From Brachyspira intermedia PWS/A (GTDB lineage: Bacteria > Spirochaetota > Brachyspiria > Brachyspirales > Brachyspiraceae): 64,000 nt of DNA. The translations under genes were made by a program, and so were the position numbers. Shown one piece after another: positions 52,274 to 61,048 of the stretch. The DNA is taken from assembly GCF_000223215.1 (NCBI RefSeq), contig NC_017243.1, positions 2,170,001 through 2,234,000 of the forward strand, given 5' to 3'. Every line of letters begins with the position of its first letter. Positions within the stretch are counted from its first letter, which is position 1. The notes under the pieces were generated by a model, which was not told the origin of the DNA, did no database searches, and was given only the letters and a program-made list of their open reading frames with translations.

Positions 52274-53605
52274 ATGAGTGCTATTTCAAAAGAACAATTT
52301 GAACAAATAAAAGCAAAAGCTGAAGGCTATAAAGCTGATATGACTAAGTTCTTAAGAGATTTAATTAGAATTCCTAGTGAATCTTGTGAAGAAAAAGGTG
52401 TAATCGAAAGAATAGCTGAAGAAATGAAAAAAGTAGGATTTGACAAAGTTGATATCGATCCTATGGGTAACGTTTTAGGATATATGGGTACTGGTAAAAC
52501 TTTAATAGGTATAGATGCTCATATAGACACAGTTGGTATAGGAAACAAAGATAACTGGAATTTTGACCCTTATGAAGGTTATGAAAATGATGTAGAAATC
52601 GGAGGAAGAGGAACTTCTGACCAAGAAGGCGGTATAGTTTCTGGTGTTTACGGTGCTAAAATAATGAAAGATTTAGGTCTTTTAAATGACAAATATCAAG
52701 TAGTTGTTGTTGGTACAGTACAAGAAGAAGACTGCGATGGTTTATGCTGGGAATACATTTGTAAAGAAAGCAAAATTAAACCTGAATTCGTAATTTCTAC
52801 TGAACCTACTGACGGCGGTATTTACAGAGGTCAAAGAGGAAGAATGGAAATAAGAGTAGACGTTAAAGGTATTTCTTGTCACGGTTCTGCTCCAGAAAGA
52901 GGAGATAACGCTATTTACAAAATGGCTGACATACTTCAAGACATCAGAAGCCTTAACGAAAACGATGCTAAAGATTCTACAGAAATCAAAGGCTTAGTAA
53001 AAATGTTAGAAGAAAAATACAATCCTCAATACAAAGAAGCTAACTTCTTAGGAAGAGGTACTGTAACAGTTTCTCAAATTTTCTATACTTCTCCAAGCAG
53101 ATGTGCTGTAGCTGACTCTTGTTCTATTTCTTTAGATAGAAGAATGACAGCTGGTGAAACTTGGGAAAGCTGCTTAGAAGAAATTAGAAATCTTCCTAAC
53201 GTTAAAAAATATGGTGCTGAAGTATCTATGTATAACTATGACAGACCTTCTTGGACTAACTTAGTTTATCCAATAGAATGTTACTTCCCTACTTGGGTAA
53301 TACCTGAAGACCATGTTGTTACTAAAACTTTAGAAGAAGCTTATAAAGGCTTATTCGGTACTGAAAGAGTAGGACCTACTCCAGAAATAGATAAAGAAAG
53401 AAAAGCTCGTCCACTTACTGATAAATGGACTTTCTCTACTAACGGTGTATCTATTATGGGAAGAAACGGAATACCTTGTATAGGTTTCGGACCTGGTGCT
53501 GAAGCTCAAGCACATGCTCCTAATGAAAAAACTTGGAAACAAGATTTAGTAAACTGTGCTGCTTTATACGCTGCTGTACCTACTATCTATTGTGAAAATA
53601 AATAA
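52274..53605 (+). CDS. ygeY: YgeY, M20-family metallohydrolase
   Basis: 443 residues of the M20/ArgE-DapE fold. Metal and catalytic segments: [42 protein letters not shown] (catalytic Glu pair), then the lid domain with [16 protein letters not shown], and [17 protein letters not shown] near the end. Annotated as a peptidase in E. coli, but by context it more likely removes a carbamoyl or acyl group from a diaminopropionate derivative. AGGAG precedes the ATG. Codon bias as in ygeX. Confidence 0.92.
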   Translation: MSAISKEQFEQIKAKAEGYKADMTKFLRDLIRIPSESCEEKGVIERIAEEMKKVGFDKVDIDPMGNVLGYMGTGKTLIGIDAHIDTVGIGNKDNWNFDPYEGYENDVEIGGRGTSDQEGGIVSGVYGAKIMKDLGLLNDKYQVVVVGTVQEEDCDGLCWEYICKESKIKPEFVISTEPTDGGIYRGQRGRMEIRVDVKGISCHGSAPERGDNAIYKMADILQDIRSLNENDAKDSTEIKGLVKMLEEKYNPQYKEANFLGRGTVTVSQIFYTSPSRCAVADSCSISLDRRMTAGETWESCLEEIRNLPNVKKYGAEVSMYNYDRPSWTNLVYPIECYFPTWVIPEDHVVTKTLEEAYKGLFGTERVGPTPEIDKERKARPLTDKWTFSTNGVSIMGRNGIPCIGFGPGAEAQAHAPNEKTWKQDLVNCAALYAAVPTIYCENK

Positions 53606-53655
53606 TTTGTGATTTAATAAAAAAATTAAAATAAATAAAAAAGGATGAAAAAAAT

Positions 53656-54846
53656 ATGGGTATACAAAAATACATTTCAAAACTTGATAGCCTTGAATTC
53701 GGCAAAATGTATCAAAATGATTTCTTTTTAACTTGGGACAAAACTTTTGATGAATTACAAGCAGTTTGGACTGTTGCTGATGCTTTAAGATTCTTAAGAG
53801 AAAGCAACATTTCTACTAAAGTATTTGATTCTGGTTTAGGTATCTCTTTATTCAGAGATAATTCTACTAGAACTCGTTTCTCTTTCGCTTCTGCTTGTAA
53901 CCTTTTAGGTTTAGAAGTACAAGACTTAGATGAAGGTAAAAGCCAAATAGCTCATGGTGAAACAGTTAGAGAAACTGCTAACATGGTATCTTTCATGGCT
54001 GATGTTATTGGTATCAGAGATGATATGTACATCGGTAAAGGTCATGAATATATGAAAGAAGTTTCTGAATCTGTAAAACAAGGTTACAATGACGGTATAT
54101 TAGAGCAAAGACCTACTTTAGTTAACTTACAGTGTGACAGAGACCATCCAACTCAAATGATGGCTGACTCTTTACACTTCATCCATGAATTAGGCGGATT
54201 AGAAAACTTAAGAGGTAAAAAAGTTGCTATGACTTGGGCTTATTCACCTTCTTACGGTAAACCTCTTTCTGTACCTCAAGGTGCTGCTGGTTTATTCACT
54301 AGATTAGGTATGGATGTTGCTTTAGCTTATCCAAAAGGTTATGAACTTATGCCTGAAGTTGAAGCTATTGCTAAGAAAAATGCTGAAGCTGCTGGTGTTA
54401 AATTAACTATCACTAACAATATGGACGAAGCATTTGAAGATGCTGATGTTGTTTATCCTAAATCTTGGGCTCCTTTTGCTGCTATGCAGGAAAGAACTGA
54501 CCTTTATGGTAAAGGTGACACTGACGGTATCAAAGCTCTTGAAAAAAGATTATTAGAGCAAAACGCTAATTATAAAGATTGGTGCTGTACTGAAGAAAAA
54601 ATGAAGAAAACTAAAGACGGAAAAGCTTTATACTTACACTGCTTACCTGCTGATATTAATGATGTTAGCTGTAAAGATGGTGAAGTTGAAGCTTCAGTAT
54701 TCGACAGATACAGAGTACCTCTTTACAAACAAGCTAGTTACAAACCATATGTTATAGCTGCTATGATCTTCTTATCTAAGTTCAGAGATCCTCAAGCTGT
54801 ATTAAGCAAATTAGCTTCTGATAAAAAACAAAGAATATTTGGATAA
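53656..54846 (+). CDS. ygeW: YgeW, knotted carbamoyltransferase
   Basis: A transcarbamylase paralogue, 396 residues. Carbamoyl phosphate site FRDNSTRTRFSFASA, then DLDEGKSQIAHGETVRETANM, CDRDHPTQMMADS and the second-substrate region LHCLPADINDVSC. The YgeW family has a trefoil knot and does not use ornithine or aspartate; its accepted substrate is unsettled. In this cluster it would run in reverse, releasing carbamoyl phosphate for the carbamate kinase next to it. AAGGA precedes the ATG. Codon bias is the strongest of the set, and a terminator follows. Confidence 0.93.
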   Translation: MGIQKYISKLDSLEFGKMYQNDFFLTWDKTFDELQAVWTVADALRFLRESNISTKVFDSGLGISLFRDNSTRTRFSFASACNLLGLEVQDLDEGKSQIAHGETVRETANMVSFMADVIGIRDDMYIGKGHEYMKEVSESVKQGYNDGILEQRPTLVNLQCDRDHPTQMMADSLHFIHELGGLENLRGKKVAMTWAYSPSYGKPLSVPQGAAGLFTRLGMDVALAYPKGYELMPEVEAIAKKNAEAAGVKLTITNNMDEAFEDADVVYPKSWAPFAAMQERTDLYGKGDTDGIKALEKRLLEQNANYKDWCCTEEKMKKTKDGKALYLHCLPADINDVSCKDGEVEASVFDRYRVPLYKQASYKPYVIAAMIFLSKFRDPQAVLSKLASDKKQRIFG

Positions 54847-54857
54847 TTAAAACTAAA

Positions 54858-54900
54858 TAGATGGTAAGTATCTATAATATATATAGTACTTACCATTTTA
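54858..54900 (+). terminator. Intrinsic terminator after ygeW
   Basis: Stem atggtaagta (54861-54870) with tacttaccat (54887-54896), and a T-rich tail. It separates the regulator-ygeX-ygeY-ygeW unit from carbamate kinase. Confidence 0.8.
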
Positions 54901-54975
54901 TATCTGTTATATTGTGAAAAAAAGCACTTTTTCCAATATAAAAAGAATTTAATTTTTGATTTAGGATATTAAAAT

Positions 54976-55917
54976 ATGGAAAATAAGAAAAGAATTGTTA
55001 TTGCTTTGGGAGGTAATGCTTTAGGTGATACTCTTGCTGAGCAAATGGAAGCTGTAAAAATCACTGCTAAAAATATAGTAGATTTAGTAGAAAGCGGATG
55101 CGAAGTAATTGTAGCTCATGGTAATGGTCCTCAAGTTGGATTCATTAACAATGCTATGAATGAATATACTAATAATCATAATACTGGAAATCCTATACCT
55201 TTATCAGTATGTGTTGCTATGAGTCAGGCTTATATTGGTTATGACTTACAGAATGCTATTATGGAAGAATTCTCTAATAGAAAGATTACTGTTCCACCAA
55301 TAGCTACATTAATTACACAAGTAGTAGTTGATGAAAATGACCCTGCTTTCAAAAACCCTACTAAGCCTATAGGTCAATTCATGACTAAAGAAGAAGGCGA
55401 AGCAAAAGCTAAAGAATTAGGCTGGATAGTAAAAGAAGATGCAGGAAGAGGATACAGAAGAGTTGTTGCTTCTCCTAAACCTGTTGCTATAGCTGAAAGT
55501 ACTGCAATCAATGCTATGCTTAATGAAAAAGCATTAGTAATTTGCTGCGGCGGTGGTGGAATACCTGTAATAAGAATAGGTAATCACTTAAAAGGTATGG
55601 CTGCTGTTATAGATAAAGACTTTGCTGCTTCTGTACTTGCTAAAGAACTTAATGCTGATATGCTTATCATCTTAACTGCTGTAGAAAAAGTTGCTGTTAA
55701 CTTTGGAAAACCTGATGTTAAATGGCTTGATTCTATGACTATAGCAGAAGCTAAAAAACATTGCGATGATGGTCAGTTTGCTCCTGGTTCTATGCTTCCA
55801 AAAGTACAGGCTTGTATGCAGTTTGTTGAAGCTACTGGAAAAGAAGCTATGATAACATTATTAGAAAAAGCTAAAGATGCTATCAATGGAAAAACTGGTA
55901 CTAGAGTAGTAAAATAA
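54976..55917 (+). CDS. arcC: Carbamate kinase
   Basis: Makes ATP from carbamoyl phosphate and ADP, releasing carbamate (ammonia and CO2). Motifs: VIALGGNALGDTL, VIVAHGNGPQVGFI, VVASPKPVAIAE, VICCGGGGIPVIR and AAVIDKDFAASVLAKEL. 313 residues. The E. coli counterpart in the same cluster is YqeA. With YgeW it forms the energy-yielding end of the pathway. TAGGA precedes the ATG; a hairpin follows the gene. Confidence 0.95.
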   Translation: MENKKRIVIALGGNALGDTLAEQMEAVKITAKNIVDLVESGCEVIVAHGNGPQVGFINNAMNEYTNNHNTGNPIPLSVCVAMSQAYIGYDLQNAIMEEFSNRKITVPPIATLITQVVVDENDPAFKNPTKPIGQFMTKEEGEAKAKELGWIVKEDAGRGYRRVVASPKPVAIAESTAINAMLNEKALVICCGGGGIPVIRIGNHLKGMAAVIDKDFAASVLAKELNADMLIILTAVEKVAVNFGKPDVKWLDSMTIAEAKKHCDDGQFAPGSMLPKVQACMQFVEATGKEAMITLLEKAKDAINGKTGTRVVK

Positions 55918-55937
55918 TTTTTAGTAGTATATAAATG

Positions 55938-55979
55938 AACTAGATATTTATATAAACTATAAATTATCTAGTTTATTTA
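55938..55979 (+). terminator. Probable terminator after arcC
   Basis: Stem aactagata (55938-55946) with tatctagtt (55965-55973) and a T-rich tail. Weaker than the one before arcC because all pairs but three are A-T. Confidence 0.65.
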
Positions 55980-56074
55980 TAGCTTGTCAATATCTATAAT
56001 ATATTAATATTTACTATTGATATATTATAAATATTAACAATATTTAAATTAAATAATAAGTTGAGGGCTATTTT

Positions 56075-58210
56075 ATGGAAACTCTAATTAAAGAATTGAA
56101 AAATTCTGTAGCAAGAGTAGATGCTCTTGATAAGATAACAGGAAAAACTAAGTATTTAAACGATATTGATTTTGGAAAAGAAGTCCTGCATGCTAAGATT
56201 GTTCATTCTACAAAGGCAAGGGCTAAAATATTAAAAATCAATATTCCTGAACTTCCTGAAGGTTATTCTATAATAGATTATAGAGATGTTCCGGGTAAAA
56301 ATGCCGCTACTATGATTATATCTGACTGGCGTCCTTTTGCTGATGATAATGTTAGATATATTGGAGAAACAATACTTCTTATTGTAGGACCTGACAAAAA
56401 TGTAGTATATGATATAGCCGAAAAAGTTACAATAGAATATGAAGATTTAGAACCAGTATTAAATATAGAAGACTCCAAAAAATTATTAGGCGGTCCTATA
56501 TATGGAGATGATAATATATTCATTTCATTTAAAGCAGGATACGGCGATGTTGATGAAGCATTCAAAAAAGCTAAAACAATAATAGAAGAAACATATCATA
56601 CACCATATCAAGAACATTTATATATGGAAGTTAATGGAACTGTAGGTGTTTGGGAAAATGACGGAGTAACTTTATATTCATCTACACAATGTCCATATTA
56701 TGTACAAAAAGCTGTTGCTCCTGTTCTTGGTGTTGAAGATTCAAAGGTAAGAGTAATATCACCTACTATAGGCGGAGGATTTGGAGGAAAAGAGCATTAT
56801 CCTGATATACTATCCGCTGCAGTTGCTGTTGCCGTACATAAACTAAAAAAAACAGTTAAGCTTATATTAGACAGACAATTTGATTTAGCTTATAGTGTAA
56901 AAAGACAGCCTGCTCAAATCACAACTAAAATTGCTCTTGATGAAAATAATAATATTATTGCTCTTGATGTAGTATCAGATATGGATGCTGGTGCTTATGA
57001 ATCAAGCTCAAGAGTTATTATGCAAAGATGCACTTACACTGCTGCTAATGTATATCATTTTCCTAATGTGAGAGTTTTGGGAAGATTATACTGTACTAAT
57101 AATGTGCCTAGCTGTGCATTCAGAGGATTCGGCGGACCTCAGGCTATATTTGCTATAGAAAGAACTATGGATAATGTAGCTAATAAAATAAATGTTGATC
57201 CTATAGAGCTTAAAAGAAAATATTTCGTTAAACAAAATGATCCTACAATAACAGGCGGAATATTCCATGATAATATAATACTTCCTAAAATGCTTGATTT
57301 AGCTTTAAAAGAATCTGATTATGAAAACAAAGTAAAAAAATATAAAGATGATATGTACAAAGGAATAGGAATTTCCTGCTTCTTGCATGGATGTGCTTTC
57401 ACAGGAAGCGGAGAAAGAGATATAATCAAAGCTAAATTAAAGTTAAAGAAAAAAGGAAATAAAGTAACAATACTGACATCAAATACAGAAATTGGTCAGG
57501 GACTTCATACTACATTCAGAAAAATAGCCGCTTATAATTTGAATATACCATTAGAAAATATAGATATATCTGTATATGATACAAATCTAATTCCAAATAC
57601 AGGTCCGACTGTTGCTTCACGTTCAGTTATGATAGTAGGATATTTAATACAGGAAGCATGCAAAAAATTAAAAGATAGATGGAATGAATCTGAAGAAATA
57701 GAGATAACCGAAGATTATAAACATCCTTCGCATTTGGTTGATTGGGATAGTACTAATTTAAGAGGAGATGCCTACCCTACTTACGGACTTGGAATAAATG
57801 TTGTTGAAGTTGAAATTGATAAATTTACATTAGAAGTAAAAATAGTAGGTGTTTGGGCTGTATTTGACTGCGGATATGCTATAGATGAAAAGATAGTTGA
57901 AGGTCAGATAAAAGGCGGGGTTGCTCAGGCACTTGGCTGGGGGGCTTTAGAAAACATAGTAAATAAAGACGGAAGATTCTTACAGGTAAAAATGTCTGAT
58001 TATATGATACCTACTTCTTTAGACTTGCCTGAAATAAAAACATATATTATGGGAGAGCCTTATCAATATGGTCCTTCTGGTGCAAAAGGAATAGGAGAAA
58101 TTACTTTTGACGGTGCTGCAAGTGCTTATGCATCTGCTATGGAAAATGCTTTGAAACATCATTTTACAAAAATACCTATTCTGCCTGAAAACATAGCGGA
58201 GGTGATATAA
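56075..58210 (+). CDS. xdhA: Xanthine dehydrogenase, molybdenum-binding subunit
   Basis: 711 residues. VARVDALDKITGKTKYLND opens the Mo-hydroxylase fold; TPYQEHLYMEVNGTVGVW and GGGFGGKEHYPD bind the cofactor; FRGFGGPQ is the Phe/Arg region that contacts purine; GPSGAKGIGEITF near the C-terminus holds the catalytic Glu. It is somewhat short for the family (about 750). It works with the FeS and FAD subunits encoded next. GAGGG precedes the ATG, and the stop overlaps the FeS gene by one base. Likely substrate xanthine or hypoxanthine; selenium dependence is inferred from yqeB and yqeC. Confidence 0.92.
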   Translation: METLIKELKNSVARVDALDKITGKTKYLNDIDFGKEVLHAKIVHSTKARAKILKINIPELPEGYSIIDYRDVPGKNAATMIISDWRPFADDNVRYIGETILLIVGPDKNVVYDIAEKVTIEYEDLEPVLNIEDSKKLLGGPIYGDDNIFISFKAGYGDVDEAFKKAKTIIEETYHTPYQEHLYMEVNGTVGVWENDGVTLYSSTQCPYYVQKAVAPVLGVEDSKVRVISPTIGGGFGGKEHYPDILSAAVAVAVHKLKKTVKLILDRQFDLAYSVKRQPAQITTKIALDENNNIIALDVVSDMDAGAYESSSRVIMQRCTYTAANVYHFPNVRVLGRLYCTNNVPSCAFRGFGGPQAIFAIERTMDNVANKINVDPIELKRKYFVKQNDPTITGGIFHDNIILPKMLDLALKESDYENKVKKYKDDMYKGIGISCFLHGCAFTGSGERDIIKAKLKLKKKGNKVTILTSNTEIGQGLHTTFRKIAAYNLNIPLENIDISVYDTNLIPNTGPTVASRSVMIVGYLIQEACKKLKDRWNESEEIEITEDYKHPSHLVDWDSTNLRGDAYPTYGLGINVVEVEIDKFTLEVKIVGVWAVFDCGYAIDEKIVEGQIKGGVAQALGWGALENIVNKDGRFLQVKMSDYMIPTSLDLPEIKTYIMGEPYQYGPSGAKGIGEITFDGAASAYASAMENALKHHFTKIPILPENIAEVI

Positions 58211-58698
58211 TGCCTATAAAATTTAAAGTAAATGGAAATGAAGTTAATACAGAATTAGATCCTTTAACTAGATTAATAGATTTTATAAGAGATGAATTAA
58301 AACTCACAGGTACTAAAGAAGGATGCGGAGAAGGAGAATGCGGTGCTTGTGCTGTACTTATGGATGGAAAAGTAGTGAACTCTTGCTTGATACCTATAAT
58401 TTTATGCGAGGGAAAAGAAATTATAACAATAGAAGGATATTCTGAAACTGAAAGAGGTAAAATAGTAACAAAGGCTTTTGTAGATGAAGGAGCTGTTCAA
58501 TGCGGTTTCTGTACTCCGGGAATGATAATGTCATCTGAAGCTATTTTGAATGATACTAAAGGAAAACCTACAGAGTATGAAGTAAGAAAAGGATTATCAG
58601 GCAATCTATGCAGATGCACTGGATATGATCATATAGTAAGTGCAGTATTAAGAGCATCTGATATAGCTTTTAAGGAGGGTAAAAATTTATGGCAGTAA
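58210..58698 (+). CDS. xdhC: Xanthine dehydrogenase, [2Fe-2S] subunit
   Basis: 162 residues with both cluster motifs: GCGEGECGACAVLMDG with SC for the plant-type cluster, and QCGFCTPGM with NLCRCTGYDHI for the second. It passes electrons from the Mo centre to FAD. Starts within the stop of the Mo subunit (GGAGGTGAT upstream) and overlaps the FAD subunit gene by 10 bp. Order Mo, FeS, FAD here differs from the Mo, FAD, FeS order of E. coli xdhABC. Confidence 0.94.
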   Translation: MPIKFKVNGNEVNTELDPLTRLIDFIRDELKLTGTKEGCGEGECGACAVLMDGKVVNSCLIPIILCEGKEIITIEGYSETERGKIVTKAFVDEGAVQCGFCTPGMIMSSEAILNDTKGKPTEYEVRKGLSGNLCRCTGYDHIVSAVLRASDIAFKEGKNLWQ

Positions 58699-59530
58699 CT
58701 TTAAAAGCTAAAAATATTAATGAAGCATTAGATTTTAGAGCCTCAAATGATTCTGTGATTTTTGCAGGCGGTACAGATCTAATGGTAGAACATCTTAGAG
58801 GAAGCAATTTAATAGCAAAATTTGATAAGCCTATATTATTTATAAATGATATAGATGAATTAAAAGGCATAAAAGAAGATGAAAATAATATCATTATAGG
58901 GGCATTAACTACATTTGATGAAATTATTAAATCAGATTTAACTCCTCAAGTATTGAAAGACAGTGCCTCAGGAATAGCAGGACCTCCTATCAGAAATATT
59001 GCCACTATAGGAGGAAATATATGCAATGCCTCACCTTCCGCTGATAGCCTGCCTTCTTTATATGCAATGGATGCAGTTTTAGTATTAAAAAGTAAAAATT
59101 CTCAAAGAGAAGTAAAGATAAAAGATTTTATTACAGGAGTAAGTAAAACAATATTAAAAAATGACGAAATACTTACGCATATTATAATACCGAAAAAGAT
59201 TATAAATATTCTTTTTATAGAAAAATAGGAACTAGAAAAGCTAATGCATTATCAAAACTTGCAATATGTGCATTAGTTTGCAAAGAAAATGACAAGTACA
59301 GATTCAAAATAAGTTTTTGTACATTAGGTATTACAATTACAAGAGATGAAAGTATAGAGGAAAAATATATTGTTTCAGATGTAAATGAATGGAAAAACAA
59401 TATTAAATCTATACAAGAAGCATATTCTTCAATTATGAATCCTAGAAACAGTGCTAGGTCAACAGCTTTATATAGGAAGAAATGTGCTTTAAATTTAATT
59501 GAATATTTTTTAGATAATATAAATCTATAA
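58689..59530 (+). pseudogene. xdhB: Xanthine dehydrogenase, FAD-binding subunit, frameshifted
   Basis: The first frame (to 59228) encodes the FAD domain: FAGGTDLMVEHLRG and IRNIATIGGNICNASPSADS. It breaks in the A-run at 59193-59197. With one A added (six instead of five) the frame runs on as KDYKYSFYRKIGTRKANALS to a stop at 59530, giving about 280 residues, the normal length with the C-terminal flavoprotein domain. GGAGG precedes the ATG. Either the subunit is truncated and the dehydrogenase lacks a full flavin protein, or the run was misread. The intact neighbours argue for a recent or artefactual change. Confidence 0.9.
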
Positions 59531-59556
59531 AATATAATAAAAAATTGGAGTTAATT

Positions 59557-60942
59557 ATGAGTACAAATGAAAAAACTCAAGACGTTTTGTTTCAGTACGA
59601 AGGTATGCCCAAAATGTCTCAAGCTTTTCCGTTAGCTATTCAGCACGTAGTAGCAATGATCGTTGGTTGTGTTACACCAGCACTTATTGTATCATCTGCT
59701 GCAGGTCTTAAAAGCGGAAGTCCAGAGCAGATATTACTAGTTCAGTCATCTTTAGTATTTGCTGCTATTTCAACTATTATTATGTTGTTCCCAATACCTA
59801 TTACAAAAAACTATCACATAGGTGCTAGACTTCCTATGATAATGGGTGTTAGTTTTGCTTATGTATCTACTATGCAGTCTATTGCTAGAGGTCCTGAAGG
59901 TACTGGTCTTGGTGTTAGAGGTATAGCTATAATACTTGGAGCTCAAATCATAGGTGGTGTAGTTGCTATAATATTTGGTTTTGCCGTTGATAAAATAAGA
60001 AAACTATTCCCTCCTCTAATTGCTGGTACTGTTGTTTTCACTGTTGGTCTTTCTTTATACCCTACAGCTGTTAGATATATGGCTGGTGGAAGCACTTTGT
60101 ACAAAATAAATGGTGAAGTTGTTCCTTTCGGTTCTTGGCAGTATTGGGCTGTTGCTGGTATAACTCTTGTTGCAGTTATTTTCTTCAACCAATTTACTAA
60201 AGGATTCCTAAAATTAGCTTCTGTATTATTCGGATTAATAGTAGGATATATAGCTGCTTTCTTCTTTGGTATGATTAACTTTACAAGCGTTGCTAATGCC
60301 GGTATTTTCCAAGCTCCTAAACTTATACCTTTTGGAATAGAGTTTGATCCTTCTGCTGCTATTGCTATATCTCTTTTATTTGCTGTTAACTCTGTTCAGG
60401 CAATAGGAGACTTCTCTGCTACTACTTCAGGAAGTCCTATAGGAAGAATGCCTACAGACCAAGAATTAAAATGCGGTATCACTGCTTATGGTCTTACTAA
60501 TATATTATGTTCTGTATTCGGATGTTTACCAACTGCTACTTACAGTCAGAACGTAGGTATAGTTGTTACTACTAAAGTTATTAACAGAATCGTTTTAGGT
60601 ATAGCTGCTATCATAATATTAATAGCTGGTTTATTCCCTAAATTCTCAGCTTTACTTACTACAATACCTTCTTGTGTATTAGGAGGAGCTACTATAATGG
60701 TATTTGCTTCTATCGCTATGACTGGTATTAAATTGGTATTCACTGAAAATATGGGACCTAGAAACACATTAATAGTTGGACTTGCTGTTGCTTTAGGTAT
60801 GGGTACTGTTCAAGTTGGCGGTGCTTTAGATACTTTCCCTGCTTGGGCTAAAACAGTATTCGGAAGCAGCCCTGTTGTTATAGCTACTTGTGTTGCTATT
60901 ATACTTAACGTTATTCTTCCTAAAGAAGAAGCTAAAAAATAA
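59557..60942 (+). CDS. NCS2 purine (xanthine/uracil) permease
   Basis: 461 residues, about 14 membrane helices. NCS2 signature SQNVGIVVTTKVINR (QN-x-G...T), the acidic-residue region SVQAIGDFSATT, and N-terminal MSQAFPLAIQHVVAMIVGCVTPAL. It most likely brings in xanthine, urate or uracil; cluster context favours xanthine or urate. The start is the ATG at 59557 because GGAG is at 59547-59550; the TTG at 59545 overlaps that site. Follows xdhB by 26 bp. Codon bias toward GCT/GGT suggests high expression. Confidence 0.92.
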   Translation: MSTNEKTQDVLFQYEGMPKMSQAFPLAIQHVVAMIVGCVTPALIVSSAAGLKSGSPEQILLVQSSLVFAAISTIIMLFPIPITKNYHIGARLPMIMGVSFAYVSTMQSIARGPEGTGLGVRGIAIILGAQIIGGVVAIIFGFAVDKIRKLFPPLIAGTVVFTVGLSLYPTAVRYMAGGSTLYKINGEVVPFGSWQYWAVAGITLVAVIFFNQFTKGFLKLASVLFGLIVGYIAAFFFGMINFTSVANAGIFQAPKLIPFGIEFDPSAAIAISLLFAVNSVQAIGDFSATTSGSPIGRMPTDQELKCGITAYGLTNILCSVFGCLPTATYSQNVGIVVTTKVINRIVLGIAAIIILIAGLFPKFSALLTTIPSCVLGGATIMVFASIAMTGIKLVFTENMGPRNTLIVGLAVALGMGTVQVGGALDTFPAWAKTVFGSSPVVIATCVAIILNVILPKEEAKK

Positions 60943-60964
60943 TTAAAAATACTTTTTAATATAC

Positions 60965-60999
60965 AAAAGCATAAGTTATTTATAACTTATGCTTTTTCT
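60965..60999. terminator. Intrinsic terminator after the permease gene
   Basis: Perfect 14-bp stem (aaaagcataagtta with taacttatgctttt), 4-nt loop and T-run. It ends the plus-strand purine operon and may also stop the convergent yqeC-mocA gene. Confidence 0.9.
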
Positions 61000-61048
61000 T
61001 TTATTGAGTTTTATGAACTTACATTAACTTTTATTAACTAAATATATT

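Noticed and set aside
43130-58698. Selenocysteine (in-frame UGA) in the Mo hydroxylases
   Set aside because: All frames read through without UGA, and the selenium in this enzyme class is a labile cofactor, not selenocysteine.
59215-59400. Minus-strand open frame over the xdhB break
   Set aside because: The plus strand has a clear flavoprotein C-terminal reading there; the minus frame has no start signal or homology.
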